A stretch of DNA of 64,000 nt, from positions 6,255,540 to 6,319,539 of the forward strand of contig NC_064042.1 in the NCBI RefSeq assembly GCF_932526225.1, given 5' to 3'. Of this stretch, positions 12,966 to 42,521 are shown piece by piece. The notes under the pieces are model-generated. The model saw nothing but the letters and a program-made list of their open reading frames with translations, was not told where the DNA came from and searched no databases. This stretch comes from Nematostella vectensis (lineage: Eukaryota; Cnidaria; Anthozoa; Actiniaria; Edwardsiidae). Each line of letters begins with the position of its first letter. Position 1 is the stretch's first letter. Position numbers and translations under genes: made by a program.

Positions 12966-13463
12966 AAATGGTTTCTTTTCACTAGTTGTCCCTTTTTAGC
13001 ATTACACTTCGATACGCTAATGTTTTCTGTTCATTGCTATGTCGAGAGTTTTGCATGATTTTAATAGAATGTCATTAATATTTTGTTGGAATCCGGAATA
13101 TAAGTTGTGCCTGGAATCCGGAATCCAAGGGTCGGAATCCGGAATCCAGAGCCTGGAATCCAGAATCCGGAAGCCTCTTGGATTACCTTACATGGGGCGA
13201 TCAAGTAGATCCCTAATTCCCAATTTAAAAAAAACAAAAAACAAACAAATTTAATAAGCTTATTATCTCATAAGGATCACTGATTCCACATGAAACTTCC
13301 ACGCTGTGTAGCCATTTGGGAAACAAAGTAGGCTAAATAATAACGGCAAAATTTTTTGGGTCGTAGGTTTTGGGGTCACAGGTTTTAGGTCTTCGTTTTG
13401 TAGACACCCGTCGGTAAAGGGATAGTGAACGAAGCTTGAGACTCTGGTACCCAGGGTAGATGT

Positions 13464-14990
13464 TTATTGAAACTTACAAATTGTACACATGAAAAACGTG
13501 TAGGAATTATAGGAGGGACATGGGGAGGCATAAATAACCTTAACAGATACCCAAATAAGTTCACATCTCTGGGGTTTAAATGAATGTGTAGATTCAGCGT
13601 AAAAAGGAAAACAAAAACCCTTTAGGTTGGCCCTTTAGTCCAACGTGCCCTAGAATGTTTATCTAACAAGCCAAGTTTCTTGTCAGTTTTAATGTATATG
13701 CCATTGCTAGTGTACACATCGAACTACAAGGTCTGAGATAGGTCTCCAGGGTAAGTACCAAACGGTTTGCGTTGGACCAACTGTGAAACTTAAAAAAAGT
13801 CTTTGTTAGCAGCCATATGGTCGTCCTAGCAAAATACCAAGTGTGACAAAGCATCCGTTTCCATCAACTGGTTAAGGGAAGCTATTGATATCTTTTTGTT
13901 TGAATTTCGGTAACTGGAGTATAAAACTAGGCTTATATGGCAATTTTAAGATTTATTCTTGGTATTTGTCATGAAATATTGAACGAAAACAATAACATAA
14001 GGTGCGGCTGACAAGGGGCCTTAAACATGTAACCAGTAATCGCGCGCGAGGAACACACAGTACGAGAACAAAAATCTCTACTTCTGCTAAAAACCTTTAT
14101 TACTTATATATATATACTTCAAATTGGTACTTCGCATCTACACGATGCAGCGGGCTACTATTATCCCTGCCCTATAGTACTTCCAATGATGTCAAACATT
14201 TCTCTAACATAATGAAGAAGGCGGAGGAGGTTAAACTAGGAGGAGGGGGGGGGGGGGGGGGCTTTGAGGATAGAGGGTCTTTAAGGCAAGAAAGGTTTTC
14301 AGACAAGAGGGCTTTTTAGACTAGGGGGCATTTAGACTAGGTCATTTAGGCAAGAGGGCTTTTAGACTAGGGGGGGCATTTAGGCTAGGTTTTTTAGGCA
14401 ATAGGGCTTTCAGACTAGGGAGCTAGAGGCATCGCCTCAGTGCAACCCTTATGTAATTATCAAATATTCCAATACTTTTTGTGTAGAAACGGTCAAGACG
14501 AAACAAGAGAATAAAAAAGAACAGCTAAAAAAAGTTTGGACGATTCAACAATATGTATTTGGGCAAGGAAAGTGGAGGAGGACTGGGCAGGAAAGGTGAA
14601 TGAGGGGAGGCCTGTAGAAGCCTGTAGAAGATCTAAGTAAATATAGCAGTTTAGTGACTTTGCCTTAGGCATCGCATGATAGTCCGCCATTTGATCAGCA
14701 ATATTACGATTCCCTTGATCCTTTGGGCACATATAAAAACAACGCTTATAGACGATCGAATGAGCCCACAGTCACGTGCTTCGAGAGTAATGTCTAGAGG
14801 GTGAGGTCATTGGACACGTTAAACAATGTCTACAGACACGTAATATAACTTATAGTCACAAGACCAAGTCATGCGCTGGCATTCATAACATTAAATGTCA
14901 TTATTAAGCCGGATGTGACGTCACATGCCGGATATGACGTAAACCTCTAGGTTGGTAACTCTAAAGTCCAGAGCCAGAGGATTGGCTATC
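13464..14990. other. Region downstream of CUL4 and the 9935-13463 complex
   Basis: No exon recognised. It holds a 14-base G tract near 14247 and degenerate repeats of GGCAAGAGGGCTTTTAGACT at about 14270-14425. Sequence near 14095 has a TTTATT (AATAAA on minus) that could serve CUL4 only if its 3' UTR is about 1 kb. Confidence 0.45.
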
Positions 14991-15089
14991 ACCTTGTTAC
15001 GACAAGCAACATGGTGGCACTGATGGGCTATTTTCTTGTCACGTCACGCGACTTTTTGGCACTGATTGGCTTGCTATCTCCTTGTCACG

Positions 15090-32380
<17,291 letters not shown>

Positions 32381-33047
32381 TCATTCCTATATGGCCAACT
32401 TCAGGCCCTCAAAAAGCGAAAATCGGTAATGAACGCTTATCCAACGCAACAGAATGTTTCTCAAGAAAAACTTCAAACTGGTTTATTGCTGGAGACTCAT
32501 GGACGAATACATGAGGTGAGAAAAGTACTGGGAGCTAGTGGACGTCGGATGCACGAGTATACCCCGACGAAAAGCCGAAGATCGATGAAGGCCGAATGCG
32601 AAAACAATTTTTTTTCTAAAGTATCAAAACGCTTCGTCCTAACACTGTTAAGGATTTGTCTTATCCTATCGCCTATATTTTTATAAAGTGGATTTATTAG
32701 AAAAGAAATAAAATATATGAAAACTATTCTAAATTACACTTTTTCTTTGAATTACTATGCTTCGACTTTTCCTTTGGAAATCAACATGTAAAATGAGGTC
32801 AATTCTTTGATCCTAAAATGCATTTATTTTGATAAAAGAAGCCCGAAAATGCTTTTCTAGAAGACCAAGCAAACCTTCAAGGTTTCCTGTGGTTTTATAG
32901 TGGGTGTCCTGTGGTCCCACGGGGAGGCCTAAGCGATAATTCAGGGGCAATATAAAGATTGTGGGCCTCGCTGTGTTGATGAGTCAAGATTACTATCATA
33001 AATCCTCTCCTTTCCTAACAGTTTTCTAGAACTATTTATTATCAGAA
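32381..33047. promoter_or_regulatory. Bidirectional promoter region, CUL4 / ARGLU1
   Basis: The two start codons face away from each other across 667 bp. This interval should hold both promoters and 5' UTRs, and the UTRs may contain introns. No TATA box was assigned. The plus-strand open frame at 32429-32686 shows no similarity or codon pattern that I recognise. Confidence 0.5.
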
Positions 33048-36000
33048 ATGCCAAGAAGCAGGTCTAAATCACGGTCTAGAAGTCGCAGCTCGTCTCCACG
33101 ACGTAAAAGGAAGGAAAGACCGTACAGAAAACACAGTAGAAGTCGATCTCCTTCAACTACCAAACGAAAGACTCGAAGTAGATCGCCAAGTAGCAGAAGA
33201 GAAAGGGAGAGATCACCTCGCCGGAGAAGGTCTCGTTATTCAAGGAGCAAATCACGGTCTCCTAGTGTGGACAGATTCGGCAGGACAATACCCAAAAAGA
33301 AGGATGATGAGTCGAAGAGAAAAGAGGAAGAGAAACGACTCGAGGAGATGGAGAGGCAACGTAAAATGTGAGTGAAGCATTCTTACTTTGTATTCCTCCC
33401 GGGAGCACTTTGCCTAGATGCTCTTTCCTTCTAGTTTATTTATAACAAATATTCGTTGCTGCTTTGTAGAAACACGGAATAATTCTTAAACGCTAAAATA
33501 CGGATTGATCGGCCACGCAAACAGCCAATACAGATGTATGATTACTAGTTGCAAAATAATGAATGTTTTCTCTCCCAAATAAGCTTATATGCCACTACAC
33601 TTAAACGCCACACTGCTTTTTTCACACTTATATTGACTAGTCCTTAGAATAGAGATATAATTTTAGGAGCATATTTTAAATACTAGAGCAAAAAAGCCTC
33701 ACCAACAACATTTTATCTTATTCCCATGGATCAAAAATCTTTTTCCACTTTGTTCATTTGAAATTATAGTATGCAAAGGAAACCATGATTTGCCCTGTAA
33801 GGTTGGTTTTGAAAGGAGATGGATTAGTGGCGAAAAATAACAGAGCTATGTATAGCTCATGATGAATATTCTCTTATCTTATGCGAGGGAATCTTAGAGA
33901 CAAACAGTTAATTTCTTATTGTCTATGTTCTAGTCGGGCAGCTGAGAGGGAACAGAGGCTCATTGAAGAGGAGACACAAAAGCGTGTGGAAGAAATGGTA
34001 GCTAAGAGAGTAGAAGAGCAACTAGCAAAAAGAAAAGATGAGATTGATAAAGAGGTGATGCGGAGAGTTGAGGAAGCCAAGAAGATCATGGAACAGCAGA
34101 TGCTGGAGGAATTTGAAAAAAGAAAACAAGAGCAGATTGAACAATTACGCCTGAGAGAGGTAATCAGTTGTGAAGGGTGCATTTCCCCACACTTAAACCA
34201 GCTGAACCAGCCTATGTCTAGGGTAAAGCATGAACAAAATGCAAGTGGGGCTATTTGAAATGCTGTTAGTAACAGTAAAAGAATCTGGTCCTTGTAAAAC
34301 ACCCTTAGGCTGAATCAGCTGATTTACAGTAAGCCCAGCACAAGATATCGATAGGCTCAATCCCTTCTGTGAAAATGTGCCAAAGTAGAGGTATTGAGCT
34401 TGTTGAGTCTGGGATTGGAGGGGTTTTATGAATTGCAGAGTCTGTTTGATAACTAGTTGTTTCACAGGTTATGGCAAAGATTTGTTCTCTTTCAGAAGAA
34501 ACTTCTTTACCTGGCATATCCAAAAGACTTTTTTAGGAGAAGGTCTTGAAGCCTATACCTTTCATAAATTCAATTTAGATCTAGACATTTCCCAATGTGA
34601 AAGCTTTGGATTCCAAGTCACTGGTGGATAAGTACATAAACATTTCTCAGTGTAAGGACTTTGGATTCCAATTCAATGGTGGATAACTAGACATTCGCCA
34701 GTGTAAGAGCTTTGGATTCTGAGTGACTGATGGATAGCAAGATGTGCAAGTGAAGAAGGATGTGTTTCTAGAATACAGTAGGACTAAAAAGTTTTGTATA
34801 TGCATAGCAAATACAGTACTATACTCTTTAGAAAACATAAGCGAACATATTTCAGCAATCATTCGTAGAGGCTTTTTGTGTTTAACATTCACATGCTAGC
34901 AGGTTTTGTATGTTAGACAGTGTGGTGGAACAGATACATCTTCTTTCATTGGGTTTGAGTAAACTTTACCCTAGAGGAAAATGTTAAACTTCTGGTTTCG
35001 CTTTTTTAGAAAAATGTTTGCTTGAGTTCCCTATTGCTTTGATAACTTTTAATTCAGGGGATTTTGTGTTTGTGAATACTGATTTCTGCAAACATGTTTC
35101 AATAAAGATTTAAAGTATCTTGCACGTTTTCAGTTCTTGACAATAAAACAAAAAATAATAAAAGATTATCTCTTTAAATGATAACATGTTTGGTTGATTA
35201 TTTCACTCTGTTCTCGACTGCCTTTATTGAAACATTTCTAGATTGATACAATGTAAATTGTTAGATGTTTTTTTTGCTGTTGTTTTTGGACATTCCTTCA
35301 TTTCTCAGCCACTAACAACCATGTTGTTTTACAGGAGGGAGAAAGACAAGAGAGAGAACGTCTGCAAAAGCTGGTCACAGAAAAAGATAAACTATTAGAG
35401 GATGCACAACAAAAGTTGGTGAGTTTCTGGATATTTAGTCCAGCGCCTTGTTGAGATAGAACTAGACCCTCCATATCAAAATATTCAATATTATACAGAC
35501 AACTTCGAATATTGTAATAAACTCCCTTTAAACTAGCCACTAAGAGATCAGTATCAGCATCTAGTGTAGTTTTGATTGATTCTTGGCTTTAGTAGTTCTA
35601 GGTCCAAGCTAGACAATTATGCTATGTTAAGTTTACTAAGCCTCTTAATTTTATCATCACAAGGTGCAGGAATCTTGTCAGGACGTGAAATACACATTCA
35701 ACAAGATCAAGTTTGGTTTGTTCTTTAAACTTTTCAAATACCATGCCATCATATCTTAACGTCAGTAAGTAAAGAACCATTTAAACACAACATGAGAAAC
35801 GGCGGACGTGGCCTTGAAGGAAGCTTACAATTCAAAACAACTTTTCTTTAAAAGTGTTCGTAGCAGTAAAGTTTGGAACTTTGTTGATTTTGTAGTATGT
35901 ACAGTGTGCAGTTAATCTCCCATACACTGGTATGTGGCAGCTTGACCTGCTACTATCACTGTATGGTAGAAGGTTCTTACGCACACTGCACAATAGTAGA

Positions 36001-36362
36001 ATAATGTAAGTTATTGTGGTAAGGTAAGTTTGATTCTTTTGTAACAAGGAGAAGGTTTATGTTTCTCCATGAATTTCACCCTATTATGTCCATCTGTTGG
36101 CTTCTTAAAGCATTAAAAAGGTGATGTCCTGTGTTGCCATGGGTAGACTGCCTTGTACCTAATGCAAAACCCTGGGTTTCAATTACAGGCAGAAGAGAGG
36201 TTGGCAATGGTTGAAGAGAGAAGGACTCTCAATCAGCAAAAAGCCGACCTGGAGAGGGAAGTTAGAAAACAAGAGCGAGCTGCACAAGAACTCATCTTAA
36301 ACAAAAGCAAAAGTGCACGGCCCAAGCTCTCGTTTGGCCTCAAGAACAAGAGTGGTTTTTGA
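33048..36362 (+). CDS. ARGLU1: Arginine/glutamate-rich protein 1 (ARGLU1-like)
   Basis: Exons 33048-33367, 33934-34159, 35335-35418 and 36189-36362 join in phase to 804 nt, 267 residues. Residues 1-73 form an RS-rich domain ([16 protein letters not shown]). A DRFGRT box follows at 75-80. Then comes a long charged helix ([39 protein letters not shown]). The conserved C-terminus is [10 protein letters not shown]. This is the domain order of ARGLU1, a nuclear splicing modulator and Mediator/hormone-receptor coactivator in vertebrates. AATAAA at 36778 and at about 37511 are candidate poly(A) signals. Start is the only ATG opening the RS domain. Confidence 0.93.
34160..35334 (+). other. ARGLU1 intron 2
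   Basis: No exon found. It carries about three copies of a ~65-bp repeat with GCTTTGGATTCCAA and TGGTGGATAA between 34600 and 34740. The rest is A/T-rich. Confidence 0.5.
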
Positions 36363-37744
36363 TCTTCTCTCATCAATTATGTTTAATGACCCAATGGTAC
36401 AGGCGATATACAGTAGAGCTCACAACCAAGTGTTAAAAAGGCTTTATGATCCGGTAGTGCCAAGAAATGCAGGGTATCTTAGCATCAGCTATTACAGGCT
36501 TATGGCCAGGGGGAAGTTGCTCTCAAATGAAGGTACACCAACCAAAATAGAATATGAGTATATTTTATGAGTATGAGTGCTAGGAGGAGATGCCTTAAAG
36601 AAATTGTCCACTAAATGGGTAACCAACCTGCTCGATATTCTGGCTACGGGCTTATAATATAAAGTCCATTTTATGGCATAGTCGGCCACCAGATTTTGGT
36701 GAACCTTGGTAGTATACATAAGTTAACCCTTCCTACTCATTATCAGAGACCTTTTTTTTACTTTCACGATTTTTTAGAATAAACCAAAGAATACAATTTC
36801 AACAACAGACAACTTTTGGGGTATTTCTAAATGTTTATTACTAAAAGAAATTGTATTATGTTTAAAGCTAAAATATCGTGGCCTGCAAGCTAAATTCTGG
36901 GTGTTATCTTCATTAGTACCTATTGTTCGCATGTTCAAATATCCAGCTTGCTTTGCGGGCATTCCCACACGTGACGCGGGGGTGAGCTTTGGGAGCACCT
37001 GCAAGCTGGGAGCTGGATCTTCAAGCATGTATTGTCTAATGACTGTGTAGCTTGTGAGATTTTGCTATATATAGACAATATATATTCTGGTGAACAGGAC
37101 ATTCTTGTAATGAGACAGATTTCTACCACTCCCTCGTACCAGGCCTGTCCATTGAACAAACAGTGAAAATATGACGGGGCCAAATTTCTCCCTTGATTCT
37201 TTTCGGATACGCTACTGTAATGTGCATGTCCTTATGTAGAGTGGGGCATTTTTAACAAAAGATCCCTAGTCTGGATGCAGTTGTTAAAAAAGACCCTGGG
37301 GTATGACTTGCATAAAAATGTTGAAAAATCCACCATTCGCTTTTGAAGATGTATATAAATAGTCTTTTTACGGTAGATATCTAGTTATCTTTTTTTTGTC
37401 AAATCATTTGTGCTTGTGCTTCCCTTTTATAAATTTCCTGAAAATGTTCATGAATGAACTTATAGGTAGTACATAAAGTAAAGGTTATTAGTGGTGAATT
37501 TTTTACAGTCAATAAAGATTTGTCATTAACGTTTCTGTCGAACACGGTGTTTTGTTCGGGTCCTTGTATTATGCTTGCAGGATACCAATGATCGTTTGCC
37601 AACTAATCAAGGTTTGCGGGTTTCGTGAAACTTTTTAACAATACAGCGCTACAATGCCAGTTTTACAGCTACCCTTTCTTGGAGGGGGGGGGGGGGGGGG
37701 GGGGGGTAGAGGGAGTTCCTCTTAAAATAAATACAAACCCTAGA
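36363..37744. other. ARGLU1 3' UTR and intergenic DNA
   Basis: Begins with the ARGLU1 3' UTR. No further exon is recognised. A 26-base G tract lies at 37682-37707. Confidence 0.5.
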
Positions 37745-37753
37745 AAATATAAT

Positions 37754-38730
37754 AGCGGAGCTCCCACAAGGCGTGAAGCGCCGCGTGAGCGGAACCTAAG
37801 AAAAAGTGGTATATACCTAAGAAGAAGTGGTATTAACAAATATGGTAACAAATATTGGTAACCCATCGACTCGAGTTTTCGTGACGCGATGCCCGTCCGT
37901 CCCTTAAAAGCATCGTATGACAACCAAACTTGACAGGTGTCATGTATGTGTCAAGGGAGGTGCAAATCTGTGGTCACGTGATTTGTGACATCGATGATGT
38001 CACTAGAAGAAAAAAATATCCTGACGTCATCAAAATAATAAATACTCGTATTTCACGAAGGAAACATATGGCAACCAAACCGGTAGGTGTCAAGGGGATG
38101 CAACAATATGGTCACGTGATTGTGACGTCATCAATGACGTCATTAGAAGCAAAATAAACAAATATATTTAAAGAAGGCATCATTGTATGGCAACCAAATT
38201 CGGTGTCATGAAGGTGTCAAGGGGGATGCAACAATATGGTCACGTTTTGTGTGACGTCATCGATTACCTCACTTAAAAACGTGATAAACAGCAAAAACAT
38301 TCATATCTCTTGAAAGAAACATTGTTTCACAACCAATCTTGGTATGTGTCATGAAGGTGTCAAGGGGGTGCACCAGTATGGTCACGTGATTGTGACGTCA
38401 TCAATGACGTCACTAGAAGCAAAAATATGCTAACATCTTCAAAATAAAAAATAAATATATTTACAAGTGTCACAACAAAACTTGGTAGGTGATGTATGTT
38501 TCAAGGGTGCAATGAGATGGTCATGTGACGTCAATACATTAAAACTACCCTGACGCCTAAACATCGTATGCAACTAAACTTGTTATGTGTCATGTAGATG
38601 TGGGGAAAAGGGGGTATAACAAGCTGGTCGCGTGATCTGTGAAATCGTTGACGTCGTCAAAAATATAAATATAAAATCTATAATTACTGAGCGAAAATAA
38701 GCAAAGATTTGGTCTTTTGGAGCTCCGCTT
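37754..38730. mobile_element. Satellite-bearing element with TGACGTCA arrays
   Basis: AGCGGAGCTCC at 37754 and GGAGCTCCGCT near 38720 form short inverted ends. Between 37920 and 38680 are about six diverged ~120-150-bp units. These contain GGTCACGTGAT, GTGACGTCATCAATGACGTC and GCAACCAAACTTGG-like blocks. No coding sequence. Confidence 0.6.
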
Positions 38731-39678
38731 TAAGGCAATGCCTAAATCTATATATTATGGACTTTTATCAAGCGATCAATATATACATAAAACACTTGAT
38801 AGTCTATACACACCTATTTCAATTAAGGTTTCACCTGCGCATCATTGTATCGCAACCCGCAGTTGTTCATGGGTAACGTATAAATGCTGAATCCTGTTCT
38901 CTGAAACGTGTAAACAGAAATGCTAAAGCTTTCTTAACTTGTGTTAAGCAGGTAGCAGGTGGTTGGGCACGGGCCCCCTCTCCTAATAACTTTTAAAAAA
39001 TTACAAGAAAATGACCAGCAGGGGCGTGGCTGTTACCCCAATCTCTTAACTTTTTTCAAAGGTGTGAAAACCTGATTTTCTACAACCCCGTCCCAAGGGT
39101 CTTCTGGGTAATTCCTTTCAATATGAATACACTGGGGTCGCGTTTTTGGGGACTGTTGATCCCTCGTCTTCTTGGATAAGTAAGGGTTATATACCGAGGA
39201 CCGAGGCTGTTCGCCGTATAACAGCCTGAGGGCGTAAAAGTACTGGCTGGGGGAAGAAGCTTGTCCTACCGCTACCAGGATATAAAAGGATTTTTACACA
39301 GTTCACATAGCACGTTTTAAATCTGTATTTTTATACAAATAACACTCGAACTTCCAAAGTTTTCCTAAGCATCTGATGGCGTGCAAAGGCTCAATTACCA
39401 TTTTAATTAGAAAATCCATTCTCAAGCCCGCAGTGGTTCATGGGTAACAAATGAATGGCCGAATCCTGGTCTTTGAAAATCGTGTAAACATTAAAAGCAC
39501 CTAAACAAAAATGCAACTGCTTTTTAAACCTGGAGTTGTTTTAATTTGAAAATGGCTTTGCCTGGATGAGAAAATATTTTTTCTAATGAATCACCACAGC
39601 TCTCCTAGATGCTGTCTTTTCTCAAACCAATTGATTCCAAAATTGTTTACACTGCTATTCTGGGTCTGTGTGACCTGG
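38731..39678. other. Intergenic DNA with a direct repeat pair
   Basis: The block CCGCAGTTGTTCATGGGTAA followed by a GAATCCTG/GTGTAAAC tail occurs at about 38855-38920 and again at 39426-39500. No exon recognised. Confidence 0.5.
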
Positions 39679-40498
39679 GGGGTCGTTTCTCAAAAGTCCC
39701 GATAAACCCGGAAAGTCACCCGGTAAGCCCCCGATAAACTTTACGGGTGTTTCTCAAAACGCCCGTTATTGTCGGGTCCGGAAAAAATCCAGGTAACTCG
39801 CCCGGTAACTTACGGGAGCTCAAGAGCTCCCGTTAACTTACCGGGAATTATAATAATTGATACCTAAAACGATGTGTTTCCTTAATATTTTCAGCTGAAT
39901 TTATAGATCAACTATTCATCTAGAATTGGCCAAGTTGAACTATGCAATTTGGCGCCTTTTTCCGATTAAATCTCGCCATTCTCAAGTTGTGTCGAGTTGT
40001 AGTGAATTTTCATCACTGGAGGAAACCGTATCACTGCCCGGAAAGAAGTGGACCAATCACGGCTAACATCGATTTATGGGATTCCCTACCAGCCAATCAG
40101 GTTTCTTTTCTGTCAAATGATTTGACATTTAGCTGTCACCGTGCGCCTAAAAAAATGTAAACAACTTTGCGAAGGTATTGGAAGTTTGCTACAAAATGAG
40201 ACTATCTACTTGTTCTTTGTCTTTTTTTCGAAAAGTGCCGATGCCACAGCAGTGTTTGGGGTACCAGTTGCCTACAGACATCGACAAATCTACGATTTTT
40301 ATTGATATTCAATAATTATTTAGCTAATCTATGCATTAACTCTGAAAATTATAATTTGCTTATTGGGAACCCGTTAACAACCGGGACGCTACCCCTAGCT
40401 TTGAGAAACGCTCTTCCTCGCCCGGAAAAGTATCCCGAAAACTCTCCCGGTACCCTAACGGGCCCGGTAATTACCGGGAGTTTTGACAAACGACCCCC
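39679..40498. mobile_element. GGGGTCGTTT-ended non-autonomous DNA transposon
   Basis: Inverted termini GGGGTCGTTTCTCAAAAGTC and the reverse of GTTTTGACAAACGACCCC enclose about 820 bp without a transposase. CCGGTAA/TTACCGG motifs recur near both ends. The flanks share CTGG, a possible 4-bp target duplication. A diverged copy is at 10311-10923 and a terminus fragment at 47523-47570. Confidence 0.8.
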
Positions 40499-40917
40499 TG
40501 GAATTGATTTGTTTGGCTTTGGGGTGAAAAGACTAAAAAACCGTCTGACATTGGGGAGAGAATTGTTGACTGGCACCCTCGTGAATGTTTCCCCGGATCT
40601 CGCAAAATGCAATTCGTAATGGCATCCAAGATGGTTTCACAAGCCTTCAAGAAGTAGACTTTGTGTTTTAAGGTCATGGAAATGGGCATGGAGGATCAGA
40701 ATCAAGGTATCTATTTGTGTTTTGTGTTGTGTTTGCTGATCTTTCCCTTTTATGGCATTTTCAGCTTTTCTTCAGTCAATTCGGCTGTTTTTCCTTGTTT
40801 GACTTGAAATTTGTCAAAGAACCTGAACTATTATTTGGCTGAAGAGTAGTTACTATATATCTTCAAGACTATCTCTTCTTTAGACTGATGCATGAGTATC
40901 TTCATCTCGTTTTTGCG
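40499..40917. other. Short intergenic stretch
   Basis: Nothing recognised beyond non-coding A/T-rich sequence. Confidence 0.4.
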
Positions 40918-41052
40918 TGTTCTTTGGCCGTATTAAAGCGCCTTTTTCAAGATTCAAGATTCATGATTTGAAATTTTAAACGAACGGAATTTAAAATTTC
41001 AAATCGTGAATCTTAAAGCTTGAAAAAGGTGCTTTAATACGGCCAAAGAATA
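40918..41052. repeat. Near-perfect palindrome (fold-back MITE)
   Basis: Arms TCTTTGGCCGTATTAAAGCG and its reverse complement are about 60 bp each with few mismatches and a ~10-bp centre. A long hairpin is predicted on either strand. Confidence 0.85.
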
Positions 41053-41359
41053 CCATGTTCTGGTCAGGTAATGCGATGACGCAGCATAAAATCTTGTAAG
41101 GAAAATTCGTGCATCATCAGTCAACAACCCTGTGAATTCCGACGAACTTTTACCTTTACCACTAAACAATATTATTCTTCGGGAGAACAATTTGTCCCAG
41201 GTAGATAGGAAATTGCAAAATAAGTCCAAACAGATGAACAACCAGACAATGAAGTAAAAATATTGCTTGAAATTTGAAGCCAGTTTTTTAAACTTTTTTC
41301 TGCTAATGACGCCATTAGCGCGCGCTGTTGTGAGGTTTTTTGTCTTTTGCGTAGAATTC

Positions 41360-42245
41360 ATAGATCCGACGCGCGCACGAATATCCAATCAGAAAGCAGC
41401 AAATAGAGGCCAGCGAAGTGCAACCCAAAAGTCCCACAAATTGTACAACATGTCCAGTGAGGTCAGTGAGTCCTGCCCGGAGTTATTTTAAATACAGACG
41501 TTTATAGGGGTTTTCCTGCGACTTGGAAAATAAAACACAGTAACCTAACATGATAGAAACTTGTCTTGTTGTCCAAGCTTGGTGAAAATCTTGTGAGAAT
41601 GAAGCATAGAAATAGATAACTACGAGTTTGATTGTTGAATGGAAACGGCACGTATCCAGCTCAAAATACGAAAAATTGGAAATGATAAGATAAAGCGGTG
41701 CTCTCTACGGTAGGTACTAAGTGTTTATGCGTTTTCAAAGCTATTTTTGTCAACTTGCAGTGATTTAAGTGCGGGGAAAATCAGAAGAGAAAGCCGAATT
41801 CGCTGTTTACGACCGACTTCTAACTACAAGTTTTATCGGCAAACGTCAAGATTTATAGTAAAAATACAAACGACAGTCTCATTCCTATATGTAATTGAAG
41901 TAGCCTAGGTAACATATCAAACACAAGTTTAATGGTAGGACTTACAATGCTCTTGTATGTGGTTTGTTTGCTTTTTGTTTTTCGTTTCTTCGTAGTAAAT
42001 TTTACGTGTTTTTCGACAATTGAGTCCCAACTCTACACAAAAGCGGCCGAAAAAAGAAAACAGTGCTATTACTTTCTACGCTGACCGGAAAATGCTTATT
42101 TGATTGTCCATATTCGCAGAAAAATATCTCAAACCAATCTTTTTCGGCGTCGATTGCCGACTTTTTGTGGGACCACATGCCTGTTATTGCACCATTTCTT
42201 TCCTGATTGGCTATTCGTGCGCGCGTGATTGACATGTCGGATCAA
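41360..42245. mobile_element. Inverted-repeat element, ~0.9 kb
   Basis: GATCCGACGCGCGCACGAAT with CCAATCAG at the left (41366 on) is mirrored by CGTGCGCGCGTGATTGACAT with CTGATTGG at the right. The ATTGATCC end is near 42240. No coding sequence between. Confidence 0.55.
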
Positions 42246-42450
42246 TAAATTTAAAATAACTTATAACAAAAATAAAACATCCTTTTTCGTGCCTCCAAGG
42301 AATTCTCCCAAACAAAAACACCTCGGTTTTCAAAACTCAATAAAGGCACGCAAAGAATTCTTAATTCTTAAGTGAAGACCCACATGATGTGTTATGATAT
42401 TTCTTCCAGGGTGCTATAATACCCTCTAATGCCTAGTGCACACTACCGAC

Positions 42451-42490
42451 CAGGCCCGTACCCAGGTGGGGTGCAGGGGTGCGAACGCAC

Positions 42491-42521
<31 letters not shown>

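Larger units (their letters stand above)
11219..13204. mobile_element. Inverted-repeat element with GGAATCCGGAATCC arrays
   Basis: Both ends carry CGCCCCATGTAAGGTAATCC in inverted orientation, followed inward by tandem GGAATCC-type repeats (11235-11350 and 13085-13180). No coding potential is seen between them. The termini look like a dispersed non-autonomous DNA transposon; it is nested inside the larger inverted-repeat complex. Confidence 0.65.
9935..13463. mobile_element. Large inverted-repeat element complex, non-autonomous
   Basis: The left end (about 9935-10170) and right end (about 13275-13463) are long inverted repeats. Both start with a TACCCTGGGTAC motif and contain tandem CCTAAAACCTGTGACCCC. 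Both also share TTGTTTCCCAAATGGCTACA leading to a GAAGTTTCATATGGAAT-like end. No transposase frame is visible. Inside are a second inverted-repeat element (11219-13204), a copy of the GGGGTCGTTT element (about 10311-10923), an AATAGGCCATT-type MITE and a 20-bp array. It behaves like a nested DNA-transposon graveyard between the ACE and CUL4 loci. Confidence 0.7.

Noticed and set aside
32429-32686. Possible plus-strand gene upstream of ARGLU1
   Set aside because: No recognisable protein, lies in the shared promoter region, could at most be a 5' UTR frame.
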